Positions 34,399-45,100 of a stretch of DNA of 64,000 nucleotides are shown here, piece by piece. Each line of letters opens with the position of its first letter. The stretch's first letter is position 1. The stretch spans positions 124,001 through 188,000 of the forward strand of contig JARLJG010000042.1 in assembly GCA_031291325.1 (NCBI GenBank). Direction: 5' to 3'. The stretch is from Burkholderiaceae bacterium. Lineage in GTDB: Bacteria; Pseudomonadota; Gammaproteobacteria; Burkholderiales; Burkholderiaceae_D. The translations under genes were made by a program, and so were the position numbers. The notes below the pieces were generated by a model. That model saw only the letters and a list, made by a program, of their open reading frames with translations, searched no databases and had not been told where the DNA came from.

Positions 34399-35568
34399 AT
34401 GACTGTTCATACCAACTCCACCGCAGCGAGCGATTTCCAGGCACCGGAACGCAGCCACCTGCGTATCGGTTTCGTGCCGCTCACCGATTGCGCGCCCTTG
34501 GTCGCCGCCAAGATGCTGGACTTCGGCCAACGGCATGGCTTGACGCTGGAACTTTGCCGTCAGCCGTCGTGGGCCGCTGTGCGCGACAAATTGCTGTCCG
34601 GCGAATTGGACGCCGCGCATTCGCTATACGGGCTGGTGTATGGCGTGCAACTCGGCCTGGGCGGCCCACAGGCCGACATGGCGATTTTGATGACCTTGAA
34701 CCGCAACGGCCAGGCCATTGCGGTCTCGAATCGACTTGCAGATGCGCTGGACGGCGGACAACCGCTGCGCGCCGCCTTGGCTACCCTTCGGCATAAGCCG
34801 GTATTTGCGCAGACCTTTCCGACCGGCACGCACGCAATGTGGCTCAACTATTGGCTGGCTGCGCAAGGTGTGCATCCGTTGCACGACATCGAGAGCGTCG
34901 TCATCCCGCCGCCGCAAATGACGGACGCGCTGGCGCAAGGGGAGTTGGATGGCTTTTGTGCCGGCGAACCGTGGCCGGCAATGGCCGAAGCCAGGCAAGC
35001 TGGCCGCACCATCGCCGGCAGCGGTGCTATTTGGCCGAATCACCCGGAAAAGGCTTTGGCTTGTCGGCGCGAGTTTGCCGCCCTCTATCCGAATACTGCG
35101 CGGGCGTTGATCTGCACCGTGCTGGAAGCCTGCCAGTGGCTTGAAAGCCCAGCCAATCGACGCAGCGCAAGCGCCTGGTTGGCGCGTCCGGAATACGTGA
35201 ACGTGCCGCAGGAAATCATCGAACCGCGCCTCTTGGGTGACTATCGCGGCGCCGCGCTTGCCGGCGCCAGCCTGCCGGTTCGCTTTTTCGATGAGGCGGG
35301 CATGAATTTCCCTTTGCCGGCCGACGGCTTATGGTTCCTGACTCAATACTATCGTTGGGGCATGTTGAAGACCACGTCGGATTGGGAAAACATCGCCGCA
35401 GCCGTCAGCCAAACGGAGCTGTATCGTCAAGCTGCCGCGAGCCTCGGATATTTTTCGTCTTCCGTGCTTCCCAGCGCCAGCAGATTCATGGATGGCCGGG
35501 TGTGGGACGGCAACAATGCATTGGCCTATGCAGACAGTTTTAGTATTCGCGCCAATACGCCAGGATAA
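34399..35568 (+). CDS. nasS: Nitrate/nitrite sensor NasS (NrtA-like, cytosolic)
   Basis: A 389-residue protein of the NrtA/SsuA-like periplasmic-binding fold but with no signal peptide, as expected for the cytosolic sensor NasS. Motifs shared with NrtA include LRIGFVPLTDCAPLVAAKMLDFG, PSWAAVRDKLLSGELDAAHSLYGLVYGVQLG, FPTGTHAMWLNYWLAAQG, DGFCAGEPW and WPNHPEKALACRREF. In Paracoccus, Azotobacter and others NasS holds NasT inactive until nitrate or nitrite binds, then releases it for antitermination. The gene is directly after nasT and last in the locus. Gene order nasT-nasS is the reverse of the better known nasS-nasT. Confidence 0.92.
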   Translation: MTVHTNSTAASDFQAPERSHLRIGFVPLTDCAPLVAAKMLDFGQRHGLTLELCRQPSWAAVRDKLLSGELDAAHSLYGLVYGVQLGLGGPQADMAILMTLNRNGQAIAVSNRLADALDGGQPLRAALATLRHKPVFAQTFPTGTHAMWLNYWLAAQGVHPLHDIESVVIPPPQMTDALAQGELDGFCAGEPWPAMAEARQAGRTIAGSGAIWPNHPEKALACRREFAALYPNTARALICTVLEACQWLESPANRRSASAWLARPEYVNVPQEIIEPRLLGDYRGAALAGASLPVRFFDEAGMNFPLPADGLWFLTQYYRWGMLKTTSDWENIAAAVSQTELYRQAAASLGYFSSSVLPSASRFMDGRVWDGNNALAYADSFSIRANTPG

Positions 35569-35622
35569 GGTCGAGGCGGATAAGTCTGCCGTGTCGGCCC
35601 GTTCCGAGGTATGCGCGTCGCA

Positions 35623-36336
35623 TTAGCTGGTTGAACCAAAAGCATCCTTCGCCTGCCGCGCTTCATACAGCATGTGCAGCGTAATCTTGCGCACTTCCGC
35701 CTTGCTGCTTTCGATATGCGAAGTCAGCATCAAAACCGCTTCGGCGGTGTGGCGTTCGATGATGGCGCGCAGTATTTTTGCGTGCTCGCCATAGGTCGCT
35801 TCGATCCGCATGCCCTTCGTGAAATCCAGTCGCCGGATGATACGGATGCGCTCGGTGATATCGTGATGGATGCGCGCCATCTCGCGGTTGCCGGTGGCCT
35901 CGACCAATTGTTCGTGGAAGCGTTCGTCCAATGCCGAGACGCTGGGACCGTCGGTCAAGCGATCTTCCGGGCGCACCAGCCAGGCCCGTTTCAGGTCGTC
36001 CAGCAAAGGCGCGTCGACCATGCCGCATAGCTTGTTGACCGCCGCCACTTCGAGCGTGATGCGGACATCGTACAGTTGCTCGAACTGCTGGAAATCGAAG
36101 GGCTTGACCTGCCAGCCGCTGCGAAACATCACTTCCACATAGCCTTCGCGCTGCAGTCGGAACAGCGCCTCGCGCACCGGGGTGCGGCTCATTTGCAAGC
36201 GGTCGGCGATATCGCCTTCGCTGAAGCGATCGCCCGGCAACAGATGAAAGTCGTAGATGGCGGTCTTTAATTTTGCGTATGCCTGATCGGCCAGACTATC
36301 TGGATTGACACGTGCAACTTTAAGCTTGGAAATCAT
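35623..36336 (-). CDS. GntR/FadR-type transcriptional regulator (FCD domain)
   Basis: A 237-residue regulator. Residues about 12-80 form the GntR winged helix (LADQAYAKLKTAIYDFHLLPGDRFSEGDIADRLQMSRTPVREALFRLQREGYV). Residues about 95-225 form an all-helical FCD ligand domain with the metal-binding pattern seen as D...H (DERFHEQLVEATGN) and later HAKILRAI. It is the last minus-strand gene after urtE (46-base gap), so it may be co-transcribed with, and control, the urea locus or an associated catabolic function. The effector is unknown. Confidence 0.9.
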   Translation of the reverse strand: MISKLKVARVNPDSLADQAYAKLKTAIYDFHLLPGDRFSEGDIADRLQMSRTPVREALFRLQREGYVEVMFRSGWQVKPFDFQQFEQLYDVRITLEVAAVNKLCGMVDAPLLDDLKRAWLVRPEDRLTDGPSVSALDERFHEQLVEATGNREMARIHHDITERIRIIRRLDFTKGMRIEATYGEHAKILRAIIERHTAEAVLMLTSHIESSKAEVRKITLHMLYEARQAKDAFGSTS

Positions 36337-36382
36337 GTATCGGGCAAGTCCAGGAATTTAGTTTGTTCCGTTTGGGCTGTTA

Positions 36383-37081
36383 CTATACCGCCAGGTGTCG
36401 CTTGACGTCATCATTATTCATCTCTGCTTGCACCCCCGCAGCAACCACTTCGCCGCGCGACAATACGATGAATTTGTCGGCCAGCGCATGGGCAAAATCG
36501 AAATACTGCTCGCACAGCAAAATGGCCATGTCGCCGCGCGCGCGCAACAGGCGGATTACGCGTTCGATATCCTTGATGATCGACGGCTGGATGCCTTCGG
36601 TCGGCTCGTCGAAAATGATCAGCTTGGGTTCGGCCAGCAGGGCGCGGGCGATTGCCAGTTGCTGCTGCTGTCCGCCCGACAAATCGCCGCCGCGCCGATG
36701 CAGCATTTCCTTGAGCACCGGGAATAGTTCGTAGACATCGGACTTGATGGTCGACGCCTGCCGCCCGGACTTTACTGCCATGCCCATCAACAGATTCTCT
36801 TCCACAGTCAGGCGCGCAAAAATCTCCCGCCCTTGCGGCACATAGGCGATGCCGGCGCGCGCCCGTTCATGCGGCTTCAATTTAGTGATATTCATGCCCT
36901 CGAACATAACCTGACCGCTGGCAACCGGCAGCACGCCCATCAGGCATTTCAACAAGGTCGTCTTGCCGACGCCATTGCGCCCCAATAGCGTCAGGCATTC
37001 GCCCTTTTGCACGGCAAGCGAGACGCCGCGCAAGATGTGCGCTGCGCCGTAGTATTGGTTCAAACCTTCAACTTGTAGCAT
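36383..37081 (-). CDS. urtE: Urea ABC transporter ATP-binding subunit UrtE
   Basis: A 232-residue LivF-type ATPase. Walker A (LLGRNGVGKTTLLK), signature LSGGQQQQLAIARAL, Walker B (LIIFDEPTEGIQPSI) and the C-terminal LSRGEVVAAGVQAEMNNDDVKRHLAV are typical of UrtE. It pairs with UrtD to energise UrtBC. The gene starts 6 bases after the urtD stop, in the order urtA-B-C-D-E. Confidence 0.95.
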   Translation of the reverse strand: MLQVEGLNQYYGAAHILRGVSLAVQKGECLTLLGRNGVGKTTLLKCLMGVLPVASGQVMFEGMNITKLKPHERARAGIAYVPQGREIFARLTVEENLLMGMAVKSGRQASTIKSDVYELFPVLKEMLHRRGGDLSGGQQQQLAIARALLAEPKLIIFDEPTEGIQPSIIKDIERVIRLLRARGDMAILLCEQYFDFAHALADKFIVLSRGEVVAAGVQAEMNNDDVKRHLAV

Positions 37082-37087
37082 GGTCGC

Positions 37088-37926
<839 letters not shown>

Positions 37927-37930
<4 letters not shown>

Positions 37931-39018
37931 GGCGTCTCCTTGCTTTGTTTGAGGCCCTTGATGCGCCGAGCCAAGCCGAGCAAGCCATCTGGCATCGCCA
38001 GCGTGACCAGGATGAAGATTGCGCCCAGTGCAAACAGCCACAAATCGGGGAAAGCGCCGGTGAACCAACTTTTCAAACCATTCACGGTAAACGCGCCGAG
38101 GATCGGTCCGATCAGCGTGCCGCGTCCGCCCACTGCCGCCCAGACCACCATTTCGATGGAATTTCCCGGCGACATTTCGGATGGATTGATGATGCCGACC
38201 TGCGGCACATACAAAGCGCCGGCGATGCCGCACAATACCGCCGACAGGGTCCACACGAACAGCTTGAATCCCAACGGATTGTAGCCGATGAACATCAGGC
38301 GCGATTCCGAGTCGCGCACCGCCTGCAGCACCCGGCCCAGTTTGGAGCCGACGATCCAGCGGCACAATGCCAGTGCGCCAAGCAGGAACGCCAGCGTAAT
38401 CAGATACAGGACTGCCCGCGTCGACGGCGCCGACACGCTATAGCCGAGGATGCGCTTGAAGTCGGTGAAGCCGTTGTTGCCGCCGAAGCCGGTGTTATTG
38501 CGGAAAAACAGCAGCATGAAGGCGAAGGTCATCGCCTGCGTGATGATCGAAAAATACACGCCCTTGATGCGCGAGCGGAACGCGAAAAAGCCGAATACGA
38601 AGGCCAGCACACCGGGTACCAATACCACCAGCGCCAGGCAATACCAGTAATTGTCGGTCATCGACCAATACCACGGGTAAGTTTTCCAATCGAGGAAGAC
38701 CATGAAATCCGGCAAGTCGCTTTGATAGACGCCGTCGTGGCCGATGGCGCGCATCAGGTACATGCCGTGCGCATAACCGCCGAGCGCGAAGAACACGCCG
38801 TGGCCGAGCGACAGGATGCCGGTGTAGCCCCACACCAGGTCCAGTGCCAGCGCGGCCAGCGCGTAGCACATGAATTTGCCGATCAAGGCGATCGCATAAC
38901 TGGAAACGTGCAGCGCGTGTCCCTCGGGAAAGGCCAGATTCAGGATCGGCAGCAAGGCCAGAATGGCAGTGCATGCTACGATGCCGATCCAGGAGCGGTG
39001 CGAATAAAGTTTGCTCAT
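37927..39018 (-). CDS. urtC: Urea ABC transporter permease UrtC
   Basis: A 363-residue LivM-type inner-membrane permease with about ten hydrophobic segments, including ALAALALDLVWGYTGILSLGHGVFFALGGYAHGMYLM near residue 55 (the conserved GxxSLGHGxFFALGGY loop) and the C-terminal WAAVGGRGTLIGPILGAFTVNGLKSWF coupling region. It forms the translocation path with UrtB. It overlaps urtB and urtD by 4 bases at each end. Confidence 0.95.
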
Positions 39019-40610
39019 TCGACACTCCTGCCTTTCAGCGCAAACAAGCCCTGCGGTCGGCGCTGGATGAAGATGACGATGAATACCAGGATCACGATTT
39101 TCGCCATCACCGCGCCAGCCAATGGTTCCAGGAATTTATTCACTTCGCCCAGACCCAGCGCCGCGATCACCGTCCCCGCCAATTGACCGACGCCGCCCAG
39201 CACCACCACCATGAAGGAATCGACGATGTAGCTTTGCCCGAGATCGGGGCCGACATTGCCGAGTTGCGACAAGGCGACGCCGCCCAGCCCGGCGATGCCG
39301 GAACCTAGGCCGAAGGTCAGCATGTCGACCTTGCCGGTGGCGACCCCGGCACAATCGGCCATGCGGCGGTTTTGCGTGACCGCGCGCACGAACAGGCCAA
39401 GCCGCGTCTTGTTCAAGATCAGCCATACCGCCAGCACCACGAACAGCGCGAAGAAGATGATGACGATGCGGTTATACGACAGCACCAGCGTGCCCAGCAC
39501 CGTGACGCCGCCCGACATCCAGGATGGATTCGACACCTCGACATTTTGCGCGCCGAACAGCGTGCGCACGGTCTGCATCAACATCAGGCTGATGCCCCAG
39601 GTCGCCAATAGCGTCTCCAGCGGACGCCCGTACAACCAGCGAATCACCGTTCTTTCCAGCGCGATGCCGACTGCGCCGGCGACGATAAAAGCGGCGGGCA
39701 AGGCCACCAGCAAATACGCATCGAAGGCGCCCGGCAGGAATTTGCGGAACAACAGTTGGCAAACATAGGTGGTGTAAGCGCCGATCATCAGCAGTTCGCC
39801 GTGCGCCATATTGATGATGCCCATCAAGCCAAAGGTAATCGCCAAGCCGAGCGCCGCCAGCAACAGCACGCTGCCCAGCGAAATGCCGTAAAACAGGTTG
39901 CCGACGAATTCGGTGCGGGCGATGCGGTTGTCGATCGCGCCCAGCGTGGCGACCGCCGCGATGCGCACACCGGGATCCGGCTCGCCATAGCTGCCGTCGG
40001 GATTTCTCTCCAGCATTTTTTGCAGCAGCGGCTTCAGGTTGGCGTTGGTGCTGTCTTGCAGCGAGATCACCGCCGCCTTGCGCACTGCGGCGTCCGGCGA
40101 TTGCAGGTTGGCGGTGGCGATCGTCATCCGCAAAATCGTCTGGATTTCAGCGTCGCTTTCCTTTTCCAGCGCCTTCGCTATCAACGGGGTCTGCGTGGCA
40201 TCCGCATCTTTTTGCAAGTCGAGCGCAGCGGCCAGACGCAATGTGCGATCCGCCGAAAATAGTTTGAGGCCGGAGAGTGCGGCCTCGACCGCGCCGCGCA
40301 AGCGATTATTCACGGTAATGCCGTCCACGCCGTCCGGCGGCGGACCGCTTTTTCCGGTAGCGGGATTGGTTGCAACCCCGTCTTCGATGATGAAGACCTC
40401 GCCGTTCGGCGTCGCGTACAGCGTGTCATTCTTGATTGCGGCCAGCAGCTTGCCGGCATCGTCGTTCGCCAGCGCAGCGATCTTGTTCACGGCTTCAACG
40501 CGCGCGTCGGGATCGTCGCCGGCCAATGGCTTGAGCAATTGCGGGTCTATCGCAGCTTGCGCAAACAAAGCATGCAAAGACAGCCAGCCAATCATGAGTA
40601 GTCTTTTCAA
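39015..40610 (-). CDS. urtB: Urea ABC transporter permease UrtB with long periplasmic N-terminal domain
   Basis: A 531-residue LivH-type permease. Unlike LivH (about 300 residues) it carries, after a signal-like segment (KRLLMIGWLSLHALFAQA), about 220 residues of HEAT-like helical repeats (for example DPDARVEAVNKIAALANDDAGKLLAAI, SPDAAVRKAAVISLQDSTNANLKPLLQKML), then the membrane part starting FVGNLFYGISLGSVLLLAALGLAITFGLMGIINMAHGELLMIGAY. This extension is common in proteobacterial UrtB. The start is uncertain: TTG 40610 gives a better signal peptide (Met-Lys-Arg-Leu) than ATG 40595. A strong hairpin lies between this gene and urtA. Confidence 0.92.
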   Translation of the reverse strand: MKRLLMIGWLSLHALFAQAAIDPQLLKPLAGDDPDARVEAVNKIAALANDDAGKLLAAIKNDTLYATPNGEVFIIEDGVATNPATGKSGPPPDGVDGITVNNRLRGAVEAALSGLKLFSADRTLRLAAALDLQKDADATQTPLIAKALEKESDAEIQTILRMTIATANLQSPDAAVRKAAVISLQDSTNANLKPLLQKMLERNPDGSYGEPDPGVRIAAVATLGAIDNRIARTEFVGNLFYGISLGSVLLLAALGLAITFGLMGIINMAHGELLMIGAYTTYVCQLLFRKFLPGAFDAYLLVALPAAFIVAGAVGIALERTVIRWLYGRPLETLLATWGISLMLMQTVRTLFGAQNVEVSNPSWMSGGVTVLGTLVLSYNRIVIIFFALFVVLAVWLILNKTRLGLFVRAVTQNRRMADCAGVATGKVDMLTFGLGSGIAGLGGVALSQLGNVGPDLGQSYIVDSFMVVVLGGVGQLAGTVIAALGLGEVNKFLEPLAGAVMAKIVILVFIVIFIQRRPQGLFALKGRSVE

Positions 40611-40653
40611 GTCGTTTCTTTCAGCGGTCGAATATGCTCGATGCAATTGAACC

Positions 40654-40688
40654 GGCGCGCGGTGGCAAACCGAACCAAACCGCGCGCC
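40654..40688 (-). terminator. Intra-operon hairpin between urtA and urtB (partial attenuator or mRNA stabiliser)
   Basis: GGCGCGCGGT (40654-40663) pairs perfectly over 10 bp with ACCGCGCGCC (40679-40688), with a 15-base loop. It begins 13 bases after the urtA stop on the transcript and has no proper U-run. Such hairpins after binding-protein genes commonly raise the binding-protein to permease ratio. Confidence 0.6.
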
Positions 40689-40700
40689 GCCTGCTACGTT

Positions 40701-41954
40701 TTACAGCTTTTGCTTGCTTTCATTGCCGGGGATATACGGGCTCCACGGTTGCGCGCGGATCGTGGTCTTGGTCTTCCACACCACGTTGAACTGGCCATCG
40801 GCACGAATTTCACCGATCATCACCGGCTTGTGCAAATGGTGGTTGGTTGCATCCATCATCAATTCAAAACCGGACGGCGCCTTGAATTTCTGGCCGCCCA
40901 TCGCCGCGATCACCTTGTCGGTATCGGTCGATTTAGCCTTTTCCACTGCCTGCTTCCACATATAAATGCCGACATACGTCGCTTCCATCGGATCGTTGGT
41001 TACGACTGTGTCGGCGTTCGGCAAATTCTTGGCTTTTGCATACGCTTTCCACTTTTTGATGAACTCGTCGTTGACCGGATTCTTGACCGATTCAAAATAA
41101 TTCCACGCCGCCAGATGACCCAGCAGCGGCTTGGTATCGACCCCGCGCAATTCTTCCTCGCCGACCGAGAACGCCACCACCGGCACGTCGGTCGCCTTCA
41201 AGCCGGCGTTGCCGAGTTCCTTGTAAAACGGCACGTTGGAGTCGCCGTTGATGGTGGAAATCACAGCCGTCTTGCCGCCAGCGGCAAATTTCTTGATATT
41301 GGCGACGATGGTTTGATAGTCGGAGTGGCCGAACGGTGTGTAGACCTCGTCGATGTCGGTGTCCTTCACGCCTTTGCTGTGCAAGAACGCGCGCAGGATC
41401 TTGTTGGTGGTGCGCGGATACACATAGTCGGTGCCGAGCAGAACGAAGCGCTTGGCGCCGCCGCCTTCTTTCGACATCAGGTATTCGGTCGCGGGAATCG
41501 CTTGCTGGTTAGGCGCTGCACCCGTGTAGAACACGTTCTTTTCCAACTCTTCGCCTTCGTATTGCACCGGATAGAACAGCAGGTTGTTGGTTTCCTTGAA
41601 CACCGGCAGCACCGATTTGCGCGATACCGAAGTCCAGCAGCCGAACACGACCGAAACCTTGTCTTGCGTAATCAGCCCGCGCGCTTTTTCGGCAAACAGC
41701 GGCCAGTTCGAGGCCGGATCGACTACCACCGGCTCCAGTTGCTTGCCCAGAACGCCGCCGTGGGCGTTGATTTCATCGATGGTCATCAAGGCGACGTTTT
41801 TCAACGAAGTCTCGGAAATCGCCATCGTGCCCGACAGGGAATGCAAGATGCCGACTTTGATGGTATCGGCTGCCATGGCTGACGTCATCAGGGACGATGC
41901 GACAAGGGTCAAGGCGCCGACGGCGGTCGCCTTCAATAGGGTGCGACGATGCAT
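40701..41954 (-). CDS. urtA: Urea ABC transporter substrate-binding protein UrtA
   Basis: A 417-residue periplasmic binding protein of the Leu/Ile/Val type. The N-terminus MHRRTLLKATAVGALTLVA...AMAAD is a twin-arginine signal. The mature chain shows UrtA features: IKVGILHSLSGTMAISETSLKNVALMTIDEINAHGG, VSVVFGCWTSVSRKSVLPVFKETNNLLFYPVQYEGEE, FVLLGTDYVYPRTTNKI and PMEATYVGIYMWKQAVEKA. It captures urea at low concentration for UrtBCDE. ATG 41954 has AGAGGAGT at good spacing; upstream in-frame codons lack a signal. Confidence 0.95.
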   Translation of the reverse strand: MHRRTLLKATAVGALTLVASSLMTSAMAADTIKVGILHSLSGTMAISETSLKNVALMTIDEINAHGGVLGKQLEPVVVDPASNWPLFAEKARGLITQDKVSVVFGCWTSVSRKSVLPVFKETNNLLFYPVQYEGEELEKNVFYTGAAPNQQAIPATEYLMSKEGGGAKRFVLLGTDYVYPRTTNKILRAFLHSKGVKDTDIDEVYTPFGHSDYQTIVANIKKFAAGGKTAVISTINGDSNVPFYKELGNAGLKATDVPVVAFSVGEEELRGVDTKPLLGHLAAWNYFESVKNPVNDEFIKKWKAYAKAKNLPNADTVVTNDPMEATYVGIYMWKQAVEKAKSTDTDKVIAAMGGQKFKAPSGFELMMDATNHHLHKPVMIGEIRADGQFNVVWKTKTTIRAQPWSPYIPGNESKQKL

Positions 41955-42109
41955 GGTTGAGACTCCTCTGAAAATGGGTTTGTGAAGTAAGTATTTAAAA
42001 CATGTGCCAGTGACCACGACCGAACTACGGAACCACTAAACTACGAAACCACTAAACTACCAAAAACACCAACCTTCCCGTTGGCGAAAAGAAATACCTG
42101 CCGCGGCGC
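41955..42109. other. Gap between urea carboxylase and urtA with short tandem repeat
   Basis: 155 bases between uca and urtA on the minus strand. It contains two copies of a 16-mer (GGAACCACTAAACTAC at 42029-42044, GAAACCACTAAACTAC at 42045-42060), differing at one base, and part of a third (CGAACTAC). A separate promoter for urtA could lie here, but only a -24-like half (TGGCACA on the minus strand, 42003-42009) without the -12 GC is visible. Confidence 0.5.
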
Positions 42110-45100
42110 TCAGACGATCGACACCATCACGTCTCCCGCGTTAATCAATGTTCCCGGTTTGCAATGAAATGCCTGCACCACCCCTTCGCACGGGGCGGAA
42201 ATGGCAAACTCCATCTTCATCGCTTCCAGGATCAACAAGGTGTCGCCGGCCTTGACCACGGCGCCTAGTTCGACCACCAGTTTCCAGACGTTGCCGCTGA
42301 TGTCGGCCAGCACCTGGGTGCCGACGATTTCGATCACTTCGTCTTCATCTTCCTCGTCGACACTGGCGGCGCTATGCGCGGCGTCCAGATTCCAGTGCGC
42401 TACTTCCTGTTCAAACGCGATTTTCTGGCGTTCGCGGAACACTTCCATTTCCGGTTCGATCGAATGCAGGAAGCGGTGGTATTCGGCCAGATCGAAAATT
42501 TCTTCGGTAATGCTGATCGTTTCACGGCCATCGCGGAAGGCAACACGCAGGCTGTCGAGTTCGCTCTCGGACACCGGATAAAAGCGGACTTGGTCGAAGA
42601 AACGCAACAGCCACGGCTTGCCGTCGATGAATACCTCGTTCTTCAGGAATTTGTTCCAGATCGGCAGCGTGCGACCGACCAGTTGATAACCGCCCGGCGA
42701 ATCCATGCCGTAAATGCACATGTAGATGCCGCCGATGCCGACCGTGCCTTCGGCGGTATAGGTGCGCGCCGGATTGTATTTCGAGGTCAGCAGACGATGC
42801 CGGGGATCGACCGGCACTGCGCACGGCGCGCCCAGATAAACGTCGCCCAGGCCGAGCACCATGTAACTGGCTTGAAACAGGATGTCGCGCACTTGCTCGA
42901 CCGATTCCAGGCCGTTGATGCGGCGCATGAATTCGGTATTGCTCGGTAGCCACGGCGCGGTGTCGCGCACCGATTGCCGATAGCGTGCCACTGCGTCCAG
43001 CGTGGCCGAGTCCTCGAACGCCATCGGTAAATGCACGACGCGGCTCTTGACCTTCATGTTATCGACCGGCGGCAAATGCTTTTCGATGGCGATCAGGCGT
43101 GCCAACAGGCTGGCTTGACCGATCACGCGGCTGTCGTAATGGATTTGCAGCGAGCGCACGCCCGGCGACAATTCGAGGATGCCGGCCACCGGGTTGGCCT
43201 TCAACTCTTCCATCAACGCATGCACCTGGAAGCGCAGGTTCAAATCCAGCACGTTGGGGCCGTATTCGATCAAGATGTATTTGTCGCCGGCTTGCCGGTA
43301 CACCACTTGCGGCGTGCTGCCGTGGGCGTCGATTTGACTGACGATGGCGGAAGCGGAGGCCGGATCGAATGCCGCTCGCTGCGCCGGCAGCGCCATCGGC
43401 TCGGCGGCGACGAGGTTTTCCAGCAGCGCATCTTGCTGCAATTCCAGCGCCAGCGCCTGGTCGAATGAAATCGGGATGAAACGAATCTTGTCGCCGGGTT
43501 TGACCTGCCCGACTTTCCACAATTCCGCTTTGGCGATAGTGACCAGGCAGACGAAGCCGCCCAGGCTGGGGCCGTCTTGCGTCAGGATCACCGGCATGTC
43601 GCCGGTAAAATTGACGCTGCCGACCGCATATTCGCAGTCGTGGATATTCGACGGATGCAAGCCGGCTTCGCCGCCGTCGCTGCGCGCCCATGTCGGCTTC
43701 GGCCCGATCAGGCGCACGCCGAGGCGATTCGAGTTGTAGTGGACTTGCCACTCCGATTCAAAGAAGGTTTTTACCGATTCCTCGGTAAAGAAATCGGGCG
43801 CGCCATGCGGGCCGTACAACGCGCCGATTTCCCAGGTCTGGCCGTAGGCTGGAACGTATTCCTGCGGGAATGCCGCCGGGGCAAGTTGCGGCGCTGGCGT
43901 CGAACTGGACGGCAGCGCCGGGTTATTGATCGTCAGCGTGTCAGATTGCCGCAATACGCGCCCGGCGTGGCTGCCGAATTGCCCCAGCGCGAAGGTCGAT
44001 TTGCTGCCCAGATAATCCGGTACGTCGATGCCGTTGCGCACCGCAAAATAAGTGCGGCAACCGCTGCCGACCTTGCCGATGCGCAGCGTCTGCCCGCTCT
44101 TGACCGCTACCGGCTGCCAAAATGCGACCGGCGCGCCGTCCAGCGTGGCCGCAGTCGGTGCGCCGGTCAATGCGATGACCGCATCGCAATGGAAGCGCAG
44201 GGTCGGTCCTTGCACGGTTGCTTCGATGGCCGCTGCCGACGCATGATTGCCGACCAAGCGGTTGGCGATGCGGAAGGCCCAATCGTCCATCGGGCCGGAA
44301 GGCGGCACGCCGATATCCCAATAGCCGACGCGGCCTGGGTAATCCTGAATCGTGGTGTAGGTGCCGGCCTCGATCACTTCGACGACCGGCGCGACAAATG
44401 CAAAGCCTTCGAGGAAGCGCGTGCTCAAGCGGCCTGCGCCGAACGCCGCGCTGGCAGCGATCTGGCGCAGATATTCGAGATTGGTCGAGATGCCGCACAA
44501 ACGTGTCGCCCCCAATGCCTGCGACAGCTTGGCGATCGCTTTGGCGCGGGTGTCGGCCTTGACAATCAATTTCGCCAGCATCGGGTCATAGTTCGCCGAC
44601 ACTTCGGTGCCGGTATCGACCCAGCCGTCGATGCGCGCATCCTGCGGGAAGCGCACTTCGGTCAACACGCCAGGGCTGGGCTGGAAGTTGCGCAGCGGGT
44701 CTTCCGCGTACAGGCGCACTTCGATGGCGGCGCCATGCGGCGCTGGCACGTTGCGCAAGTCGGGCGGGGTGCCGGCGGCGGTCAAGATCATCCATTCCAC
44801 CAGATCGATGCCGGTCACCGCTTCGGTGATGCAATGCTCGACTTGCAGGCGCGTATTGACTTCGAGAAAATAAAAGCTGTCGCGCCGTTCGTCGTAGATA
44901 TATTCGATGGTGCCGGCGGAACGGTAGCCGACGCTGCGACCGAGCCGTTCCGACGCTTCCAGCAGGCGTTGCCGGGTGGCTGGCGGCAGGTTGGGGGCAG
45001 GGGTTTCCTCGATCACTTTTTGATTGCGCCGCTGGATCGAGCAATCGCGTTCGCCCAAGGCGGCAACCGTGCCTTGTCCATCGCCGAAAATCTGCACTTC

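Noticed and set aside
41985-42009. TGGCACA on the minus strand upstream of urtA as a second sigma54 promoter
   Set aside because: The -12 region reads TTAAA instead of TTGCA and lacks the essential GC, so it is not a credible -24/-12 promoter.
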